In this document: one piece after another, positions 1-9,253 of the stretch
How the letters are laid out: the number at the start of each line of letters is the position of its first letter
How positions within the stretch are numbered: the stretch's first letter is position 1
Assembly: GCA_900119535.1 (NCBI GenBank)
Contig: FPJT01000002.1
Span: 186,001 to 250,000, forward strand
Origin: Ruminococcus sp. XPD3002
GTDB taxonomy: Bacteria > Bacillota > Clostridia > Oscillospirales > Ruminococcaceae
DNA: 64,000 nt
Direction: 5' to 3'
Notes under the pieces: generated by a model
Told to the model about the DNA's origin: nothing
The model's database searches: none
The model's input: the letters and a program-made list of their open reading frames with translations, nothing else
Translations under genes and position numbers: made by a program

Positions 1-677
1 ATGCGATTGGCGAGACCTACGCAACAGCTCTTGAAACGGAACGCTTTTTCCGTCTGAAAAGCCGCTTCCCGAGCGTTATACACGGTATACATTCGATAAT
101 GCTGTTCAACGCCTACACTTACATGAGACCTGAGGAATGGCGAGGACATCTCAGCGTTCTTAATGACGAGCTTGAAAAAAGGATAGATTCAGGAGTGAGT
201 GCGGCAAGAAAGAACACTCCGAGAATTATGCTTACAGGTTCGCCGATGATATTCCCGAATGTAAAGATCCCCTATATCATCGAAAGTTCCGGCGGAGTCG
301 TTGTAGCTGATGAGACCTGTATAGGCGAACGCGGTTATTCGGATGTGCCTGTTATCAATGACTGCTCAATGGACGGACTTATGCATGCCCTTGCAGTAAA
401 AGCGATACGTCCCTGTACCTGTCCCGTGTTTGTGGATACGGATAAGCGGCTTTACAGGATAAAGAAACTCATAGAACGCAATCAGGTGGACGGAGTTATA
501 TATCATGTGCTTCGCGGATGTCTGGTTTACGACTATGAATATCAGCGCATAGAGGATATGCTCGAAAGCATGGGCGTTAAGGTATTAAGAGTAGAGACCG
601 ATTATAGTGAAGAGGACGTTGAACAGCTTAAAATTAGACTTGAAGCGTTCCTTGAAGTTATAAAATTCTCAAAGTAA
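1..677 (+). CDS. 2-hydroxyacyl-CoA dehydratase-family protein (double-cubane type), 3' part
   Basis: The frame is open from the first bases of the window, so the true start lies upstream; about 225 residues are visible. The family (HgdB/BcrB/BcrC, E. coli YjiM) holds an iron-sulfur cluster that receives electrons from an ATP-driven activator to carry out difficult reductions. Seen here are the Cys-containing DETCIGERGYSD segment, the CTCPVF segment and the near-C-terminal GVIYHVLRGC motif with its conserved Cys. The next gene, 13 bases on, is the matching activator ATPase. This single-subunit pairing fits the double-cubane-cluster (DCCP) branch rather than a two-subunit dehydratase. The substrate cannot be read from the sequence. 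Confidence 0.85.
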   Translation, partial: AIGETYATALETERFFRLKSRFPSVIHGIHSIMLFNAYTYMRPEEWRGHLSVLNDELEKRIDSGVSAARKNTPRIMLTGSPMIFPNVKIPYIIESSGGVVVADETCIGERGYSDVPVINDCSMDGLMHALAVKAIRPCTCPVFVDTDKRLYRIKKLIERNQVDGVIYHVLRGCLVYDYEYQRIEDMLESMGVKVLRVETDYSEEDVEQLKIRLEAFLEVIKFSK

Positions 678-690
678 GGCAGGTGTGATC

Positions 691-1482
691 ATGGATTATT
701 ATATGGGTATCGACGGCGGTTCTACATATGTAAAAGCCGCACTGATACAGAAAGACAGAATAGTGGATACAATGATAGCTCCCACAGGTATTGACAATCC
801 CGGAACAGCAAAGCGTCTGCTTGAAGAGATAACCGCAAAAAACGGTATCACCAGGGACGATGTTAAATATATCATGGCAACAGGCTACAGCCGTAAGATC
901 ATTGATATAGCCGATGATGACGTATCCGAGATCACTGCACATGCATGTGGTGTAAAGCTTACGGCTCCGAAGGAATTCAAGCCGGGACTTATAATCGACA
1001 TTGGCGGTCAGGACAGCAAGATAATCTATCTTGACGCAAATTACAGGGTAAAGAATTTCACCATGAACGATAAATGTGCGGCAGGTACGGGAAAATTCAT
1101 GGAAGTTATAGCGCAGATACTTGAAACGACTATCGACTGCGTAGGTCCTATATCGCTCGAAAGCAAGGCGCCTTGTGAGATAAACAGTATGTGTGCGGTT
1201 TTTGCGCAGTCTGAAGTAATATCGCTTCTTGCAAGAAAATATGCCCGCGAGGATATACTTGCCGGTATGCACTACTCGATGGCAAGACGTATCATCCGAA
1301 TGATAAAAAAGCAGGAAATGAACGGTGATATCCTCATGACAGGCGGCGGAGCGCTCAATACAGGCCTCCGACAGGCTTTTGAGGACGAACTTATGAAGGA
1401 TATATTCGTTGCATCACATCCGCAGTTCAACGGCTCGATAGGTGCGGCGGTACTTGCAAGCGAAAGGAAGCGAGATGAGTGA
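691..1482 (+). CDS. Activator ATPase of BadF/BadG/BcrA/HgdC family (YjiL-like)
   Basis: ASKHA-fold ATPase that couples ATP hydrolysis to one-electron transfer into the upstream cubane protein. The N-terminal phosphate-binding loop MGIDGGSTYVK, the second loop LIIDIGGQDSK and the C-terminal MTGGGALN motif are all visible. Two conserved Cys, in NDKCAAGTGKF and NSMCAVFAQSE, are the expected ligands for the [4Fe-4S] cluster bridging the homodimer. A GTG at 685 is an alternative start, but the AGG at 681-683 is spaced better for the ATG at 691. Length (263 aa) is normal for the family. The 3' end overlaps the next gene by 8 bases, so the pair is co-transcribed with the downstream membrane protein. 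Confidence 0.88.
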   Translation: MDYYMGIDGGSTYVKAALIQKDRIVDTMIAPTGIDNPGTAKRLLEEITAKNGITRDDVKYIMATGYSRKIIDIADDDVSEITAHACGVKLTAPKEFKPGLIIDIGGQDSKIIYLDANYRVKNFTMNDKCAAGTGKFMEVIAQILETTIDCVGPISLESKAPCEINSMCAVFAQSEVISLLARKYAREDILAGMHYSMARRIIRMIKKQEMNGDILMTGGGALNTGLRQAFEDELMKDIFVASHPQFNGSIGAAVLASERKRDE

Positions 1483-2155
1483 TAAGGCATATATTGCAAC
1501 TCTGCTCACTCTCGTGCTGATAGGAAGCAGATGCGGTATCTCATGCAGTCCGAATATAGGCATCGTACTTTCAACGAATGTACTGACATATGCGGATAAT
1601 GTGAAGAAAGCTTTCGTATCATATCTTGCTTTTTATCTGGGGAAACTTTCTTCGGTTATCGCCCTTTGCATGACCGCACATTTTGCAGGCGAGATACTTG
1701 TAAACTTTCTCGGATCAATAAACGGAGGAAGCGTTAATATTTTCCTTAAGGCAACTCTTGTTGCGGCAGGTATATATTACATCATAACATCACTCCGAAA
1801 AAAAGGCGGATGCGGAGGAAACTGCGGCGGCTGCGGACAGATGTGCATGAAAAGCAGTGATAAGGACACAAGGTTCATTTCGCCTTTCATGATAGGTCTT
1901 GCTTACGGAATAACGCCATGTGCTCCGCTCATACTGCTTCTCACCGAGTCCCTTGCAATGAAGGTGTGGCAGAAACTGCTTGCATCCGTTATATTTACAG
2001 CGGCAAATGCTGTATCGCCTGTTATTCTCATGATGATAATAGCGGGAGTTGTATCAAAAAAGTCGGAATTTGCAAAGGCTGATACAGGAAATATAATGAA
2101 AATGATTTCAGGAGCGGTCATGATAATATCAGGACTCACTCTTAAGATAGTCTGA
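1475..2155 (+). CDS. Polytopic membrane protein, TauE/SafE or DsbD-like, with Cys-rich loop
   Basis: About six hydrophobic segments over 226 residues, with paired GxxCGISCSPN and YGITPCAPL half-motifs typical of the DsbD/sulfite-exporter-like transmembrane family. Between the two halves (around residues 108-130) lies a Gly/Cys loop containing GGCGGNCGGCGQMC, which looks like a metal or thiol site. A longer reading from 1442 is possible, but the ATG at 1475 has GAAAGGAAG just upstream and overlaps the preceding stop, as expected for translational coupling. Its position between an iron-sulfur reductase and Feo genes suggests a role in moving iron or reducing equivalents, but the cargo is not deducible. 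Confidence 0.7.
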   Translation: MSDKAYIATLLTLVLIGSRCGISCSPNIGIVLSTNVLTYADNVKKAFVSYLAFYLGKLSSVIALCMTAHFAGEILVNFLGSINGGSVNIFLKATLVAAGIYYIITSLRKKGGCGGNCGGCGQMCMKSSDKDTRFISPFMIGLAYGITPCAPLILLLTESLAMKVWQKLLASVIFTAANAVSPVILMMIIAGVVSKKSEFAKADTGNIMKMISGAVMIISGLTLKIV

Positions 2156-2177
2156 AACTGCTTATGCGTGATAGGAG

Positions 2178-2390
2178 ATGAAACGCTTTATGACGGACTG
2201 GATAAGAGATAATATTGCTTCGGTCATATTGTTTGCAGTGGTTCTGATCATACTTGCTGCGGCTTTGAGAAGCAAGATAAAGTCACACAAACAAGGCGGC
2301 TGCGGATGCGGATGTGCAGGCTGCAGCGGCTGTTGTATAAAATCTGATAAGGAGGAAAAAAACAATGAAACTGACGGAAACCAAGCCTGA
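2178..2390 (+). CDS. FeoB-associated Cys-rich membrane protein
   Basis: Small protein of 70 aa: one transmembrane helix (about residues 13-31) followed by a basic stretch and a cytoplasmic tail containing GGCGCGCAGCSGCC. This architecture matches the short FeoB-associated Cys-rich membrane proteins that accompany feoA/feoB in Firmicutes and are thought to help ferrous iron transport. ATG 2178 directly abuts AGGAG, so initiation at the in-frame ATG 2190 (12 bases after the site) is equally possible. It overlaps feoA by 26 bases. Confidence 0.8.
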   Translation: MKRFMTDWIRDNIASVILFAVVLIILAAALRSKIKSHKQGGCGCGCAGCSGCCIKSDKEEKNNETDGNQA

Positions 2391-2583
2391 TAGTCACGGC
2401 AGGATCGTAAGTATCAAGGGCGATGACCGCTTTGTGAACCGCGTCACAGCCATTGGTATAACAGAGGATGTTTCGTTTCAGGTAGTAAGAAATGACAAGA
2501 AAATGCCTGTTCTGATCTATCTCAGGGAAACACTTATCGCACTGAACCGTGATGATGCTGAAAGGATCGAGGTAAAAATATGA
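2365..2583 (+). CDS. feoA: Ferrous iron transport protein A
   Basis: A 72-aa SH3-like FeoA protein that binds or regulates the FeoB cytoplasmic domain. The pattern RFVNRVTAIGITEDVSFQVV followed by PVLIYLRETLIALN is the usual beta-barrel signature of the family. A strong AAGGAGG (2350-2356) precedes ATG 2365, inside the end of the upstream small gene. Its stop overlaps the feoB start, which confirms the FeoA-FeoB pairing. Length is typical. Confidence 0.88.
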   Translation: MKLTETKPDSHGRIVSIKGDDRFVNRVTAIGITEDVSFQVVRNDKKMPVLIYLRETLIALNRDDAERIEVKI

Positions 2584-4424
2584 ATACGAGGATAGCACTT
2601 TTAGGTCAGCCAAACTCAGGAAAATCTACAGTATATAACGCACTAACAGGCTCACATCAGCATGTCGGAAACTGGCCGGGAAAGACGGTCGAGAAAAACG
2701 AGGGTTCATTCAGCTATGACGGAGTGAAGTATTCACTTATCGACCTGCCCGGAAGCTATGGCCTTACAGGTAACTCTGATGAAGAGGTCATAACAACCGA
2801 CTATGTCAATTCAGGAAAAGCCGACCTTGTCTGTGTTCTGGTGGATGCCTCTCAGCTTGAGAGGAGTATGTTCATGGTATCGGAATTTACAGCGCTTAAA
2901 AAGCCTGCCGTACTTGTACTCAACATGATGGACGTTGCCGAATCGCAGAACAAGAAGATAGATGCTGAACTGCTTTCAAAAAGGCTCGGCATACCTGTGC
3001 TTGCTTTCACCGCCGCTGACGGAAAGGGATATGACAAGCTGAAAAAGCTTCTTGCTGATGGTCTTGCTTCACCAAAAATGATCAGTTCCGAACCTGAATT
3101 CAGCCGTGAAGCAGGAATGATGGATAAGAGCAAATCAAAGTATAAATGGATCGAAAAGATACTGAACGGTGTTACAAAAACTGCTTCTCCCGTATACAAG
3201 ACCGCAAAGTTCGACCGTATCGCACTGCATCCTTTCTGGGGAAAGGTCATATCTGTACTTATCATACTTACAGCGTTTATGGTCGCAATGATGATATGGC
3301 TCCCATTTGCAAAAACTTCGATGAAAATACCTGCGGCACTTGGTCAGCCTATATCCGATCTGCTTCAGGGCTGGCACGTAAATTCGTGGCTTACGTCGGT
3401 ATTCAGTCTTATCCTTCCGAACGTTGTTGCGTTTGCGATATCCATGGCTTCATTCGTTCTGGGAATAAATATAGTCTTTGGTTTCCTTGAAGAAATAGGA
3501 TTCCTTGCAAGAGTTGCATATCAGTTTGACGGCATGCTCTCAAAGCTTGGTTTACAGGGCAAGGCTGTCTGCCCGCTTCTTATGGGATTCGGCTGTACCA
3601 TAGGCGGTGCAAGCGGTACGAGAGTAATGGATAACTGGGGACAGCGAATGCTCTCAATGGCAGTTGTATGGGCAGTTCCCTGCAGTGCTATATGGGGCGT
3701 TGTACCTGTTATCTCGGGAATGTTCTTCTCACCTGCGGGCACAATGCTTGTATGTCTCGGAATCCTTGCATACATGGTGGTCATGATAGTTATAGTATCG
3801 AAGGTGTTCGGAGCAAAGCTTGCACCGAAGGCTTCAAGAACAGGTATGATAATGGAGCTTCCCCCTTATCATAAGGCACACTGGGGACATATCCTCAAGG
3901 AAGCACTGCTTAAAGCATGGGATATTTTCAAACGTGCTCTCAGTACTGTTGCGATAGTATCACTTATCTTCTGGCTTCTCCTTTACAGTTCATCAGGCAA
4001 TATCGAGGACAGTGTGCTTTACAAGGTAGGTACTGCGATAGAACCTGTGACCAAATTCTTCGGCATGGGCTGGCAGACCTTTATGGCATTCCTCAGCTCG
4101 GCATTTGCAAAGGAAGCAACTCTCGGTGTACTCAACTCTGTATTCGTCGGACAGAACACTGTAGTTGATGCTGCATTCAATGCAAAGCTCGGTGTCGGCG
4201 ACAATGCAGCTCTTGCAGATGTGATAACACAGAGTATCTCAAAGGCGGAGGCACTTGCATTCATGTTTGCATGTACATTCAATGTACCATGTGTAATGGC
4301 TCTGTCAACTACATACCGTGAATCACATTCACTTAAATGGACTGCAAAAGTAGCGCTATTCTATATCGGAGGTGCACTTGTACTTTCCTGCATCATTTAC
4401 CACATTGCTTCTATATTCATGTAA
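2580..4424 (+). CDS. feoB: Ferrous iron transporter FeoB
   Basis: Inner-membrane Fe(II) permease with an N-terminal G domain: G1 GQPNSGKST (residues 9-17), HVGNWPGKT switch I region with Thr36, G3 DLPG (55-58) and G4 NMMD (115-118). After a helical spacer the membrane part begins near residue 215 and carries the two Cys-containing Gate segments, MGFGCTIGGASGTR (about 331-344) and FACTFNVPCVMALS (about 560-575). At 614 aa it is shorter than the E. coli protein (773 aa) but is complete from G1 to the last transmembrane helix. It starts 4 bases before the feoA stop, so translation is coupled. No Fur-like box was recognised by eye. Confidence 0.93.
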   Translation: MNTRIALLGQPNSGKSTVYNALTGSHQHVGNWPGKTVEKNEGSFSYDGVKYSLIDLPGSYGLTGNSDEEVITTDYVNSGKADLVCVLVDASQLERSMFMVSEFTALKKPAVLVLNMMDVAESQNKKIDAELLSKRLGIPVLAFTAADGKGYDKLKKLLADGLASPKMISSEPEFSREAGMMDKSKSKYKWIEKILNGVTKTASPVYKTAKFDRIALHPFWGKVISVLIILTAFMVAMMIWLPFAKTSMKIPAALGQPISDLLQGWHVNSWLTSVFSLILPNVVAFAISMASFVLGINIVFGFLEEIGFLARVAYQFDGMLSKLGLQGKAVCPLLMGFGCTIGGASGTRVMDNWGQRMLSMAVVWAVPCSAIWGVVPVISGMFFSPAGTMLVCLGILAYMVVMIVIVSKVFGAKLAPKASRTGMIMELPPYHKAHWGHILKEALLKAWDIFKRALSTVAIVSLIFWLLLYSSSGNIEDSVLYKVGTAIEPVTKFFGMGWQTFMAFLSSAFAKEATLGVLNSVFVGQNTVVDAAFNAKLGVGDNAALADVITQSISKAEALAFMFACTFNVPCVMALSTTYRESHSLKWTAKVALFYIGGALVLSCIIYHIASIFM

Positions 4425-4430
4425 CAGAAT

Positions 4431-4464
4431 TATCCGCAGCGCACATTCATGAACGCTGCGGATA
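4431..4464 (+). terminator. Hairpin after feoB
   Basis: A perfect 11-bp inverted repeat TATCCGCAGCG / CGCTGCGGATA with a 12-base loop begins 6 bases after the feoB stop. There is no run of T after it, so termination would be weak or factor-assisted; it may instead stabilise the mRNA 3' end. Confidence 0.45.
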
Positions 4465-4473
4465 GTCGCGTAT

Positions 4474-4640
4474 AAATAATGCGTATTCAATAACCGGGTT
4501 TTGTTCGGGAAGCGCAAATTTTTTATAAAATATGGGATCTGCACATCACATTCACTTATGCCGTGCTGATTTTGTCATCTGACAACTTGAAATCGGATGA
4601 AACAAGCTGTATTATACTGATTTCAGACTGTTGGACAGAG
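4474..4640. repeat. Degenerate copy of multi-hairpin repeat family A
   Basis: This intergenic stretch aligns with the full element at 54172-54420: TATTCAATAACC, TTGTTCGGGAAGCGCAAATT, ATAAAATAT, then GACAACTTGAAATC and AAACAAGCTGTAT, in the same order. The hairpin arms have drifted and the fourth hairpin module of the full copy is absent. It lies between feoB and the ABC transporter genes. The longer reading of the next gene from 4563 would be translated repeat, which supports the start at 4671. Confidence 0.75.
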
Positions 4641-4670
4641 ATTAAATATATAACAGGAGATGATCTTATA

Positions 4671-6434
4671 ATGGAGAAAAATGAAAAGATCGATGTCATG
4701 AAGATTATCGATCCCTATGCCAGGAAATGCAAGGGAGTTCTGACTCTGGGAAGGCTCCTTGCTGCATTGAGTGCCTTTGTTGCACTTATTCCTTTCTATG
4801 ACATCTGGAAGATACTAAAGGTAGCCCTCAACGGCGGTGAAAGGTCCGAGATGAGCTCTCTGGGATGGCAGGCAGTTATTCTTACAGCGGTATCAATGGC
4901 ACTGTATATATGTGCGCTCTGGTGTACTCATGTTGCGGCAATGCGTGTACAGGCAAATATGAGAAGCTCGCTTATGAGAAGGATACTGACGCTTCCGCTG
5001 GGAGTTTTTGACCAGTCTGGAACAGGAAAACTCAGAAGGATATTCAATGGAGCTGCCTCTGCTGTAGAGACATATATCGCACATAATCTGCCTGATAAGG
5101 CAGCCGCAGCCGCAACTCCAATAGGACTGCTCGTGCTTTTCGTAATTTTTGACTGGAAACTGGGACTTGTATGCCTTATTCCTGTTATACTTGCTTTTGC
5201 CTGCATGATGCGTACAAAGGGCAAGGTTATACAGCAGAAAATGTCTGAATACCAGAACGCCCTCGATGTTATGAGCAGTGAGGCTACGGAATATGTCCGC
5301 GGCATATCGGTAGTCAAGATATTCGGACAGTCGGTGGATTCCTTCCGCAGGTTCAAGAAAGCGATAGATGATTACAGCAGCTGGTCTGTGACATATACCA
5401 AGCTCATGCGTCCCTCTATGGTGGGATATCTCACATTTGTAAATGCGATATTCGCGTTTATCGTAGCGGCTGCATTTGTTCTCATAAAGGGCGAAATAAC
5501 TACTGATATCATCCTCAACTTCACATATTACATTATCGTTACTCCGCTTCTTACAGTAACTCTTTCAAAGATAGCATATTCAGGCGAACAGGAAATGACA
5601 CTGATAGATGCTTTAAGAAGAATAAGTGGTATTCTCGAGATAGAACCCCTTCCCGATGCAGAGAGCAAGGCTCTTCCGAAGGATGATTCGATTACTCTTG
5701 ATAACGTGAAATTCAGATACAAAGAGGACACTGATATGGTGCTCAGAGGACTTTCCCTTGACATACGCTCAGGTGAACATATAGCGCTTGTAGGTCCAAG
5801 CGGCGGAGGAAAGTCAACAGCCGCAGCACTTATATCAAGATTCTTTGATGTTACGGAAGGCGCGATATACGTTGGCGGAGTCAATATAAAGGACATCCCT
5901 CAGAAAGAACTGATGAAGAAGATATCTTTTGTGTTCCAGAACAGCAATCTCCTTAAGACTTCAATACTTGAAAATGTACGTCTTGCACGACCAGAGGCTT
6001 CGGAAGAAGAAGTAATGAAGGCTCTTGAAGCGGCACAGTGTATGGACATAATAAACAAGCTTCCAAACGGTATACATACAGTTATAGGTGCGAAGGGAAC
6101 TTATCTCTCAGGAGGCGAGAAACAGCGCATAACCATTGCAAGAGCTATACTCAAAAACGCTCCGATAATCATACTCGATGAGGCAACAGCATTTGCCGAT
6201 CCTGATAATGAGGCACTTGTACAGGCAGCAATGGAGGAGCTTTCAAAAGGCAAGACTCTCATTATGATAGCTCACAGATTAAGTACTGTTACAAATGCTG
6301 ACAGGATATACGTACTTAATGAAGGTGTTGTTGCAGAGAGCGGAAGCCATGAGGAACTTATGCAGAAAAACGGCATCTATGCAAAGATGTTTGATGAGTA
6401 TACACGTTCGGCAGAATGGAGGATCAGAAGATGA
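4671..6434 (+). CDS. ABC exporter-type transporter, first half (TMD-NBD)
   Basis: Fused permease and ATPase, 587 aa. The transmembrane domain covers about residues 25-320; the ATPase has Walker A GPSGGGKST (about 374), signature LSGGEKQR (about 479), Walker B IIILDE with the catalytic Glu, and H-loop IAHR (about 533). The D-loop reads DEATAFADPDNE, a wording common in siderophore-type TMD-NBD importers (IrtAB/YbtPQ group), so iron-siderophore handling is possible next to feoB; this is inference. The ATG at 4671 is preceded by AACAGGAGATG. It overlaps its partner by 4 bases. Confidence 0.88.
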   Translation: MEKNEKIDVMKIIDPYARKCKGVLTLGRLLAALSAFVALIPFYDIWKILKVALNGGERSEMSSLGWQAVILTAVSMALYICALWCTHVAAMRVQANMRSSLMRRILTLPLGVFDQSGTGKLRRIFNGAASAVETYIAHNLPDKAAAAATPIGLLVLFVIFDWKLGLVCLIPVILAFACMMRTKGKVIQQKMSEYQNALDVMSSEATEYVRGISVVKIFGQSVDSFRRFKKAIDDYSSWSVTYTKLMRPSMVGYLTFVNAIFAFIVAAAFVLIKGEITTDIILNFTYYIIVTPLLTVTLSKIAYSGEQEMTLIDALRRISGILEIEPLPDAESKALPKDDSITLDNVKFRYKEDTDMVLRGLSLDIRSGEHIALVGPSGGGKSTAAALISRFFDVTEGAIYVGGVNIKDIPQKELMKKISFVFQNSNLLKTSILENVRLARPEASEEEVMKALEAAQCMDIINKLPNGIHTVIGAKGTYLSGGEKQRITIARAILKNAPIIILDEATAFADPDNEALVQAAMEELSKGKTLIMIAHRLSTVTNADRIYVLNEGVVAESGSHEELMQKNGIYAKMFDEYTRSAEWRIRR

Positions 6435-8164
6435 TTGAAAAATTAAAGCGTAAATATGCTCTTTCGGACCGCGGTGCAGCCGATATGATCAAGGCTTGCT
6501 TCTGCGTTGCATTTACGAATATAGTTCTGATGCTTCCTGTTGCGGTACTCTATAAGCTGATTAAGGATATGATGGATAACGATCTTTCAAAGAGTAAGAT
6601 ACCGCTGTATCTCATTATGTGCTTAGCTGTGATAATACTTATGGCGATCGCACACCATATACAGTACAATGCATCGTTCCTTGCAACTTACACCGAAAGC
6701 GGTGTAAGAAGAATAAGTCTTGCAGAGAAAATAAGAAAACTTCCCCAGTCTTTCTTCGGAAAGAAAGATCTTACAGATCTTACAACGACCATGATGGGGG
6801 ACTGTACACAGGTAGAAACTGCTGCAAGCCACTGGATACCCGAAATGATCGGTTCGCTGATATCGACGGTGATAATCGGTGCTGCAATGTTCATATTCTT
6901 TGACTGGCGTATGGCACTTGCCTGCTTCTGGGTAGTACCTGTATCATTTATTGCTATATGGTTATCATCAGGCATGGAGAAGAAAGCTGCCGAGCATAAT
7001 TCAGAGGCAATGCTTGAACTGGAAGAAGGAATACAGGAGTGCCTGGAATCAGTAAAGGATATCCGTGTAAATAATTATCAGGACAGATATATGGAAGGTC
7101 TTGATAAAAAGATCGATAACGTTGAAAAGCAGGCGCTAAACGTTGAGATAAAGCTTGGAATAACTGTCAATATCGCATCTATAATCCTTAAGCTCGGTAT
7201 CGGTACCACTGCCCTTGTTGGCGGACTTCTTTTCGCAGGCGGAGAAATAACTATCCTCACGTTCTTCCTGTTCCTTATGCTGGTATCAAGATTCTATGAT
7301 CCTATGGAAATAACACTTCAGAATTTTGCGGCTATTATTATGACGGGAATACAGTGCGAAAGACTTAACGAGATACTTGATCATGAAGTTCAGCAGGGCG
7401 AACAGAGACTTACCAATAACGGCTTTGACATAGAATTTGATCATGTTTCATTTTCATACGATGACGATACAGAAGTTCTTAAGGATGTTTCATTCACTGC
7501 TAAACAGGGAGAGGTCACAGCACTTATCGGACCAAGCGGCGGCGGAAAGACTACAGTATCAAAGCTTGCAGCACGTTTCTGGGACGCTAAAAGCGGAACG
7601 ATACGTCTTGGCGGTATGGATGTTTCAAAGATAGATCCTGAAACACTGTGTTCGTTGTTCTCATTTGTTTTCCAGGATGTTACACTGTTTAATAATACTG
7701 TAAGAGAAAATATCCTTATAGGTAAAAAGGGTGCAACGGATGAGGAAATAAAGAGAGCAGCAAGAATGGCGAGATGTGATGAATTCATCAGCAGGCTTCC
7801 CGATGGTTACGATACTATGATAGGCGAAAACGGAAGTGAACTTTCAGGCGGTGAGAGACAGAGGATATCCATAGCAAGAGCATTGCTGAAGGACGCACCT
7901 GTAATACTTCTTGACGAAGCTACAGCGTCCCTCGATGTTGAAAACGAGACCGCTATACAGCAGGCGCTTTCGGAGCTTATCAAGAACAAGACAGTTCTTA
8001 TCATCGCGCACCGTATGCGTACTATTGCAGATGCAGATCATGTTGTAGTGCTTAAGGACGGAGTTACCGCAGAAGAGGGTTCACCTGCAGAACTCATAAA
8101 ACAGAATGGAATTTTCAAGCACATGACAGATCAGCAGCTTATTTCACAGAACTGGAAAATGTAA
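6431..8164 (+). CDS. ABC exporter-type transporter, second half (TMD-NBD)
   Basis: Partner of the preceding gene, 577 aa, with the same architecture: six predicted helices in the first 300 residues, then Walker A GPSGGGKTT (about 366), signature LSGGERQR (about 470), Walker B VILLDE (about 490) and IAHR (about 524). Both subunits retain the catalytic Glu, so both ATP sites may hydrolyse. The start at 6431 (ATGA overlap with the previous stop, GGAGG at 6418-6422) is preferred over the in-frame ATG at 6416. The two proteins very likely form a heterodimer. The substrate is unknown; lipid, peptide, drug or siderophore are all possible. Confidence 0.88.
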   Translation: MIEKLKRKYALSDRGAADMIKACFCVAFTNIVLMLPVAVLYKLIKDMMDNDLSKSKIPLYLIMCLAVIILMAIAHHIQYNASFLATYTESGVRRISLAEKIRKLPQSFFGKKDLTDLTTTMMGDCTQVETAASHWIPEMIGSLISTVIIGAAMFIFFDWRMALACFWVVPVSFIAIWLSSGMEKKAAEHNSEAMLELEEGIQECLESVKDIRVNNYQDRYMEGLDKKIDNVEKQALNVEIKLGITVNIASIILKLGIGTTALVGGLLFAGGEITILTFFLFLMLVSRFYDPMEITLQNFAAIIMTGIQCERLNEILDHEVQQGEQRLTNNGFDIEFDHVSFSYDDDTEVLKDVSFTAKQGEVTALIGPSGGGKTTVSKLAARFWDAKSGTIRLGGMDVSKIDPETLCSLFSFVFQDVTLFNNTVRENILIGKKGATDEEIKRAARMARCDEFISRLPDGYDTMIGENGSELSGGERQRISIARALLKDAPVILLDEATASLDVENETAIQQALSELIKNKTVLIIAHRMRTIADADHVVVLKDGVTAEEGSPAELIKQNGIFKHMTDQQLISQNWKM

Positions 8165-8180
8165 TGTATGCTTTCATATG

Positions 8181-8210
8181 CAGCTCCCTATATGGGAGCT
8201 GTTGTTCTTG
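8181..8210 (+). terminator. Intrinsic terminator after ABC pair
   Basis: Stem CAGCTCCC / GGGAGCTG with a 5-base loop followed by TTGTTCTTG, 17 bases after the stop codon. Confidence 0.75.
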
Positions 8211-8215
8211 TAAGT

Positions 8216-8300
8216 GTTAAATATATTGTTCCCACGATGAATACATGGAATTCTGCTTCAAATCAGGTCTGACGATCGGTATTGAGAAGAGAATAGACAG
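8216..8300. repeat. Repeat family B, copy 1
   Basis: Shares AAATATATTGTT(C/T)CCACGATG with 14366-14425 and GGAATTC..CTTCAAATCA plus TGACGATC.GTATTGA with 12485-12545. It lies in the convergent gap between the ABC operon and the LysR gene, so it is non-coding. Confidence 0.65.
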
Positions 8301-8330
8301 AACTTGCGTATAAAAGTAAAAGCCCGGCTA

Positions 8331-9170
8331 TTATAATGCTTCAAACAGCTGCCTGAACTGTTTATCATTCTTCTTCAGGCAGACAAGGAAATATCTCACC
8401 TCAGCCTCTTCGTCTGTAATGGGAACTTGAATACGGCCTGAACTGCTTCCGAAAAACTCATTTGCAGTATCTGTGCTGAATGATGGCAGAACAGAGGCAT
8501 TGACGATCTCGTCGAAAGTAAAGCGGTCGTTTTGAATCAGAAATCTGGAATGGGACATCTTTCTGACAGCCATATCGTGCCAGAAACCGATCTCCGACAT
8601 CAGCAGGAAGTTCTCGCCGTCAAGGTCGGAGAAAGACAGCGTGGCTTCATTTGCAAGCCTGTGCGTCGGAGGAAGCGAGAAGAACAGCTTTTCCGTTCCG
8701 CAGGCGGCGCTGACGTAGTGTTTATCTTCTGGCTGAAAATGCAGCACGATCAGCTGATACTGCCCGTTGTGGAGACCTTTCAGCAGCTCTGTTTCCTCTG
8801 TGATCTCCGTCTGTATTGTCATTGTCGGGTATAATTGCGACAGCAGGGGAGTCAGTTTCCATATGGGTGCGGGCGCACAGACGCCAAGCGAAATCGTCCT
8901 GCGGCTGCGGTCAAAGTCCCGCACCTGCTTTGCAATGCTGTCTATCTCTGACAATGCTTTCACGGCAAGTTCAGCGGTCAGTATACCATTTTCGTTTAGT
9001 TCCAGCTTATTGCGGCTGCGTACAAACAGTGGTACACCGATATCTTCCTCCAGCTTTCTCATATTACGGCTCAGCGCAGGCTGTGAAAGATACAGCCGTT
9101 CGGCAGCTTCGGAAAGTGTACCGTATTCTTTGAATGCGGAAAGCTGCCGCAGTAGATATAACTCCAACAT
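8331..9170 (-). CDS. LysR-family transcriptional regulator
   Basis: A 279-aa protein with the N-terminal winged helix of LysR regulators (residues 1-60: LRQLSAFKEYGTLSEAAERL, then SQPALSRNMRKLEEDIG) and a periplasmic-binding-like effector domain after about residue 88. GAGGTGAT precedes the ATG. It is transcribed divergently from the flavodoxin/aldo-keto reductase/DXS-like operon, the usual position for a LysR protein that controls its neighbour in response to a small molecule. The effector is not identifiable. Length is slightly short for the family (usually about 290-310) but both domains are present. Confidence 0.88.
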   Translation of the reverse strand: MLELYLLRQLSAFKEYGTLSEAAERLYLSQPALSRNMRKLEEDIGVPLFVRSRNKLELNENGILTAELAVKALSEIDSIAKQVRDFDRSRRTISLGVCAPAPIWKLTPLLSQLYPTMTIQTEITEETELLKGLHNGQYQLIVLHFQPEDKHYVSAACGTEKLFFSLPPTHRLANEATLSFSDLDGENFLLMSEIGFWHDMAVRKMSHSRFLIQNDRFTFDEIVNASVLPSFSTDTANEFFGSSSGRIQVPITDEEAEVRYFLVCLKKNDKQFRQLFEAL

Positions 9171-9253
9171 ATCATCACCTCAGTATGATTATGATTTATA
9201 GCAGTATCCAATATTAGCATTCTACAATTTCCGGATATTATGCTATAATATGC

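Noticed and set aside
4563-4670. N-terminal extension of the first ABC half-transporter
   Set aside because: The 36 extra codons lie in a degenerate family A repeat and have no ribosome site; ATG 4671 has a good one.
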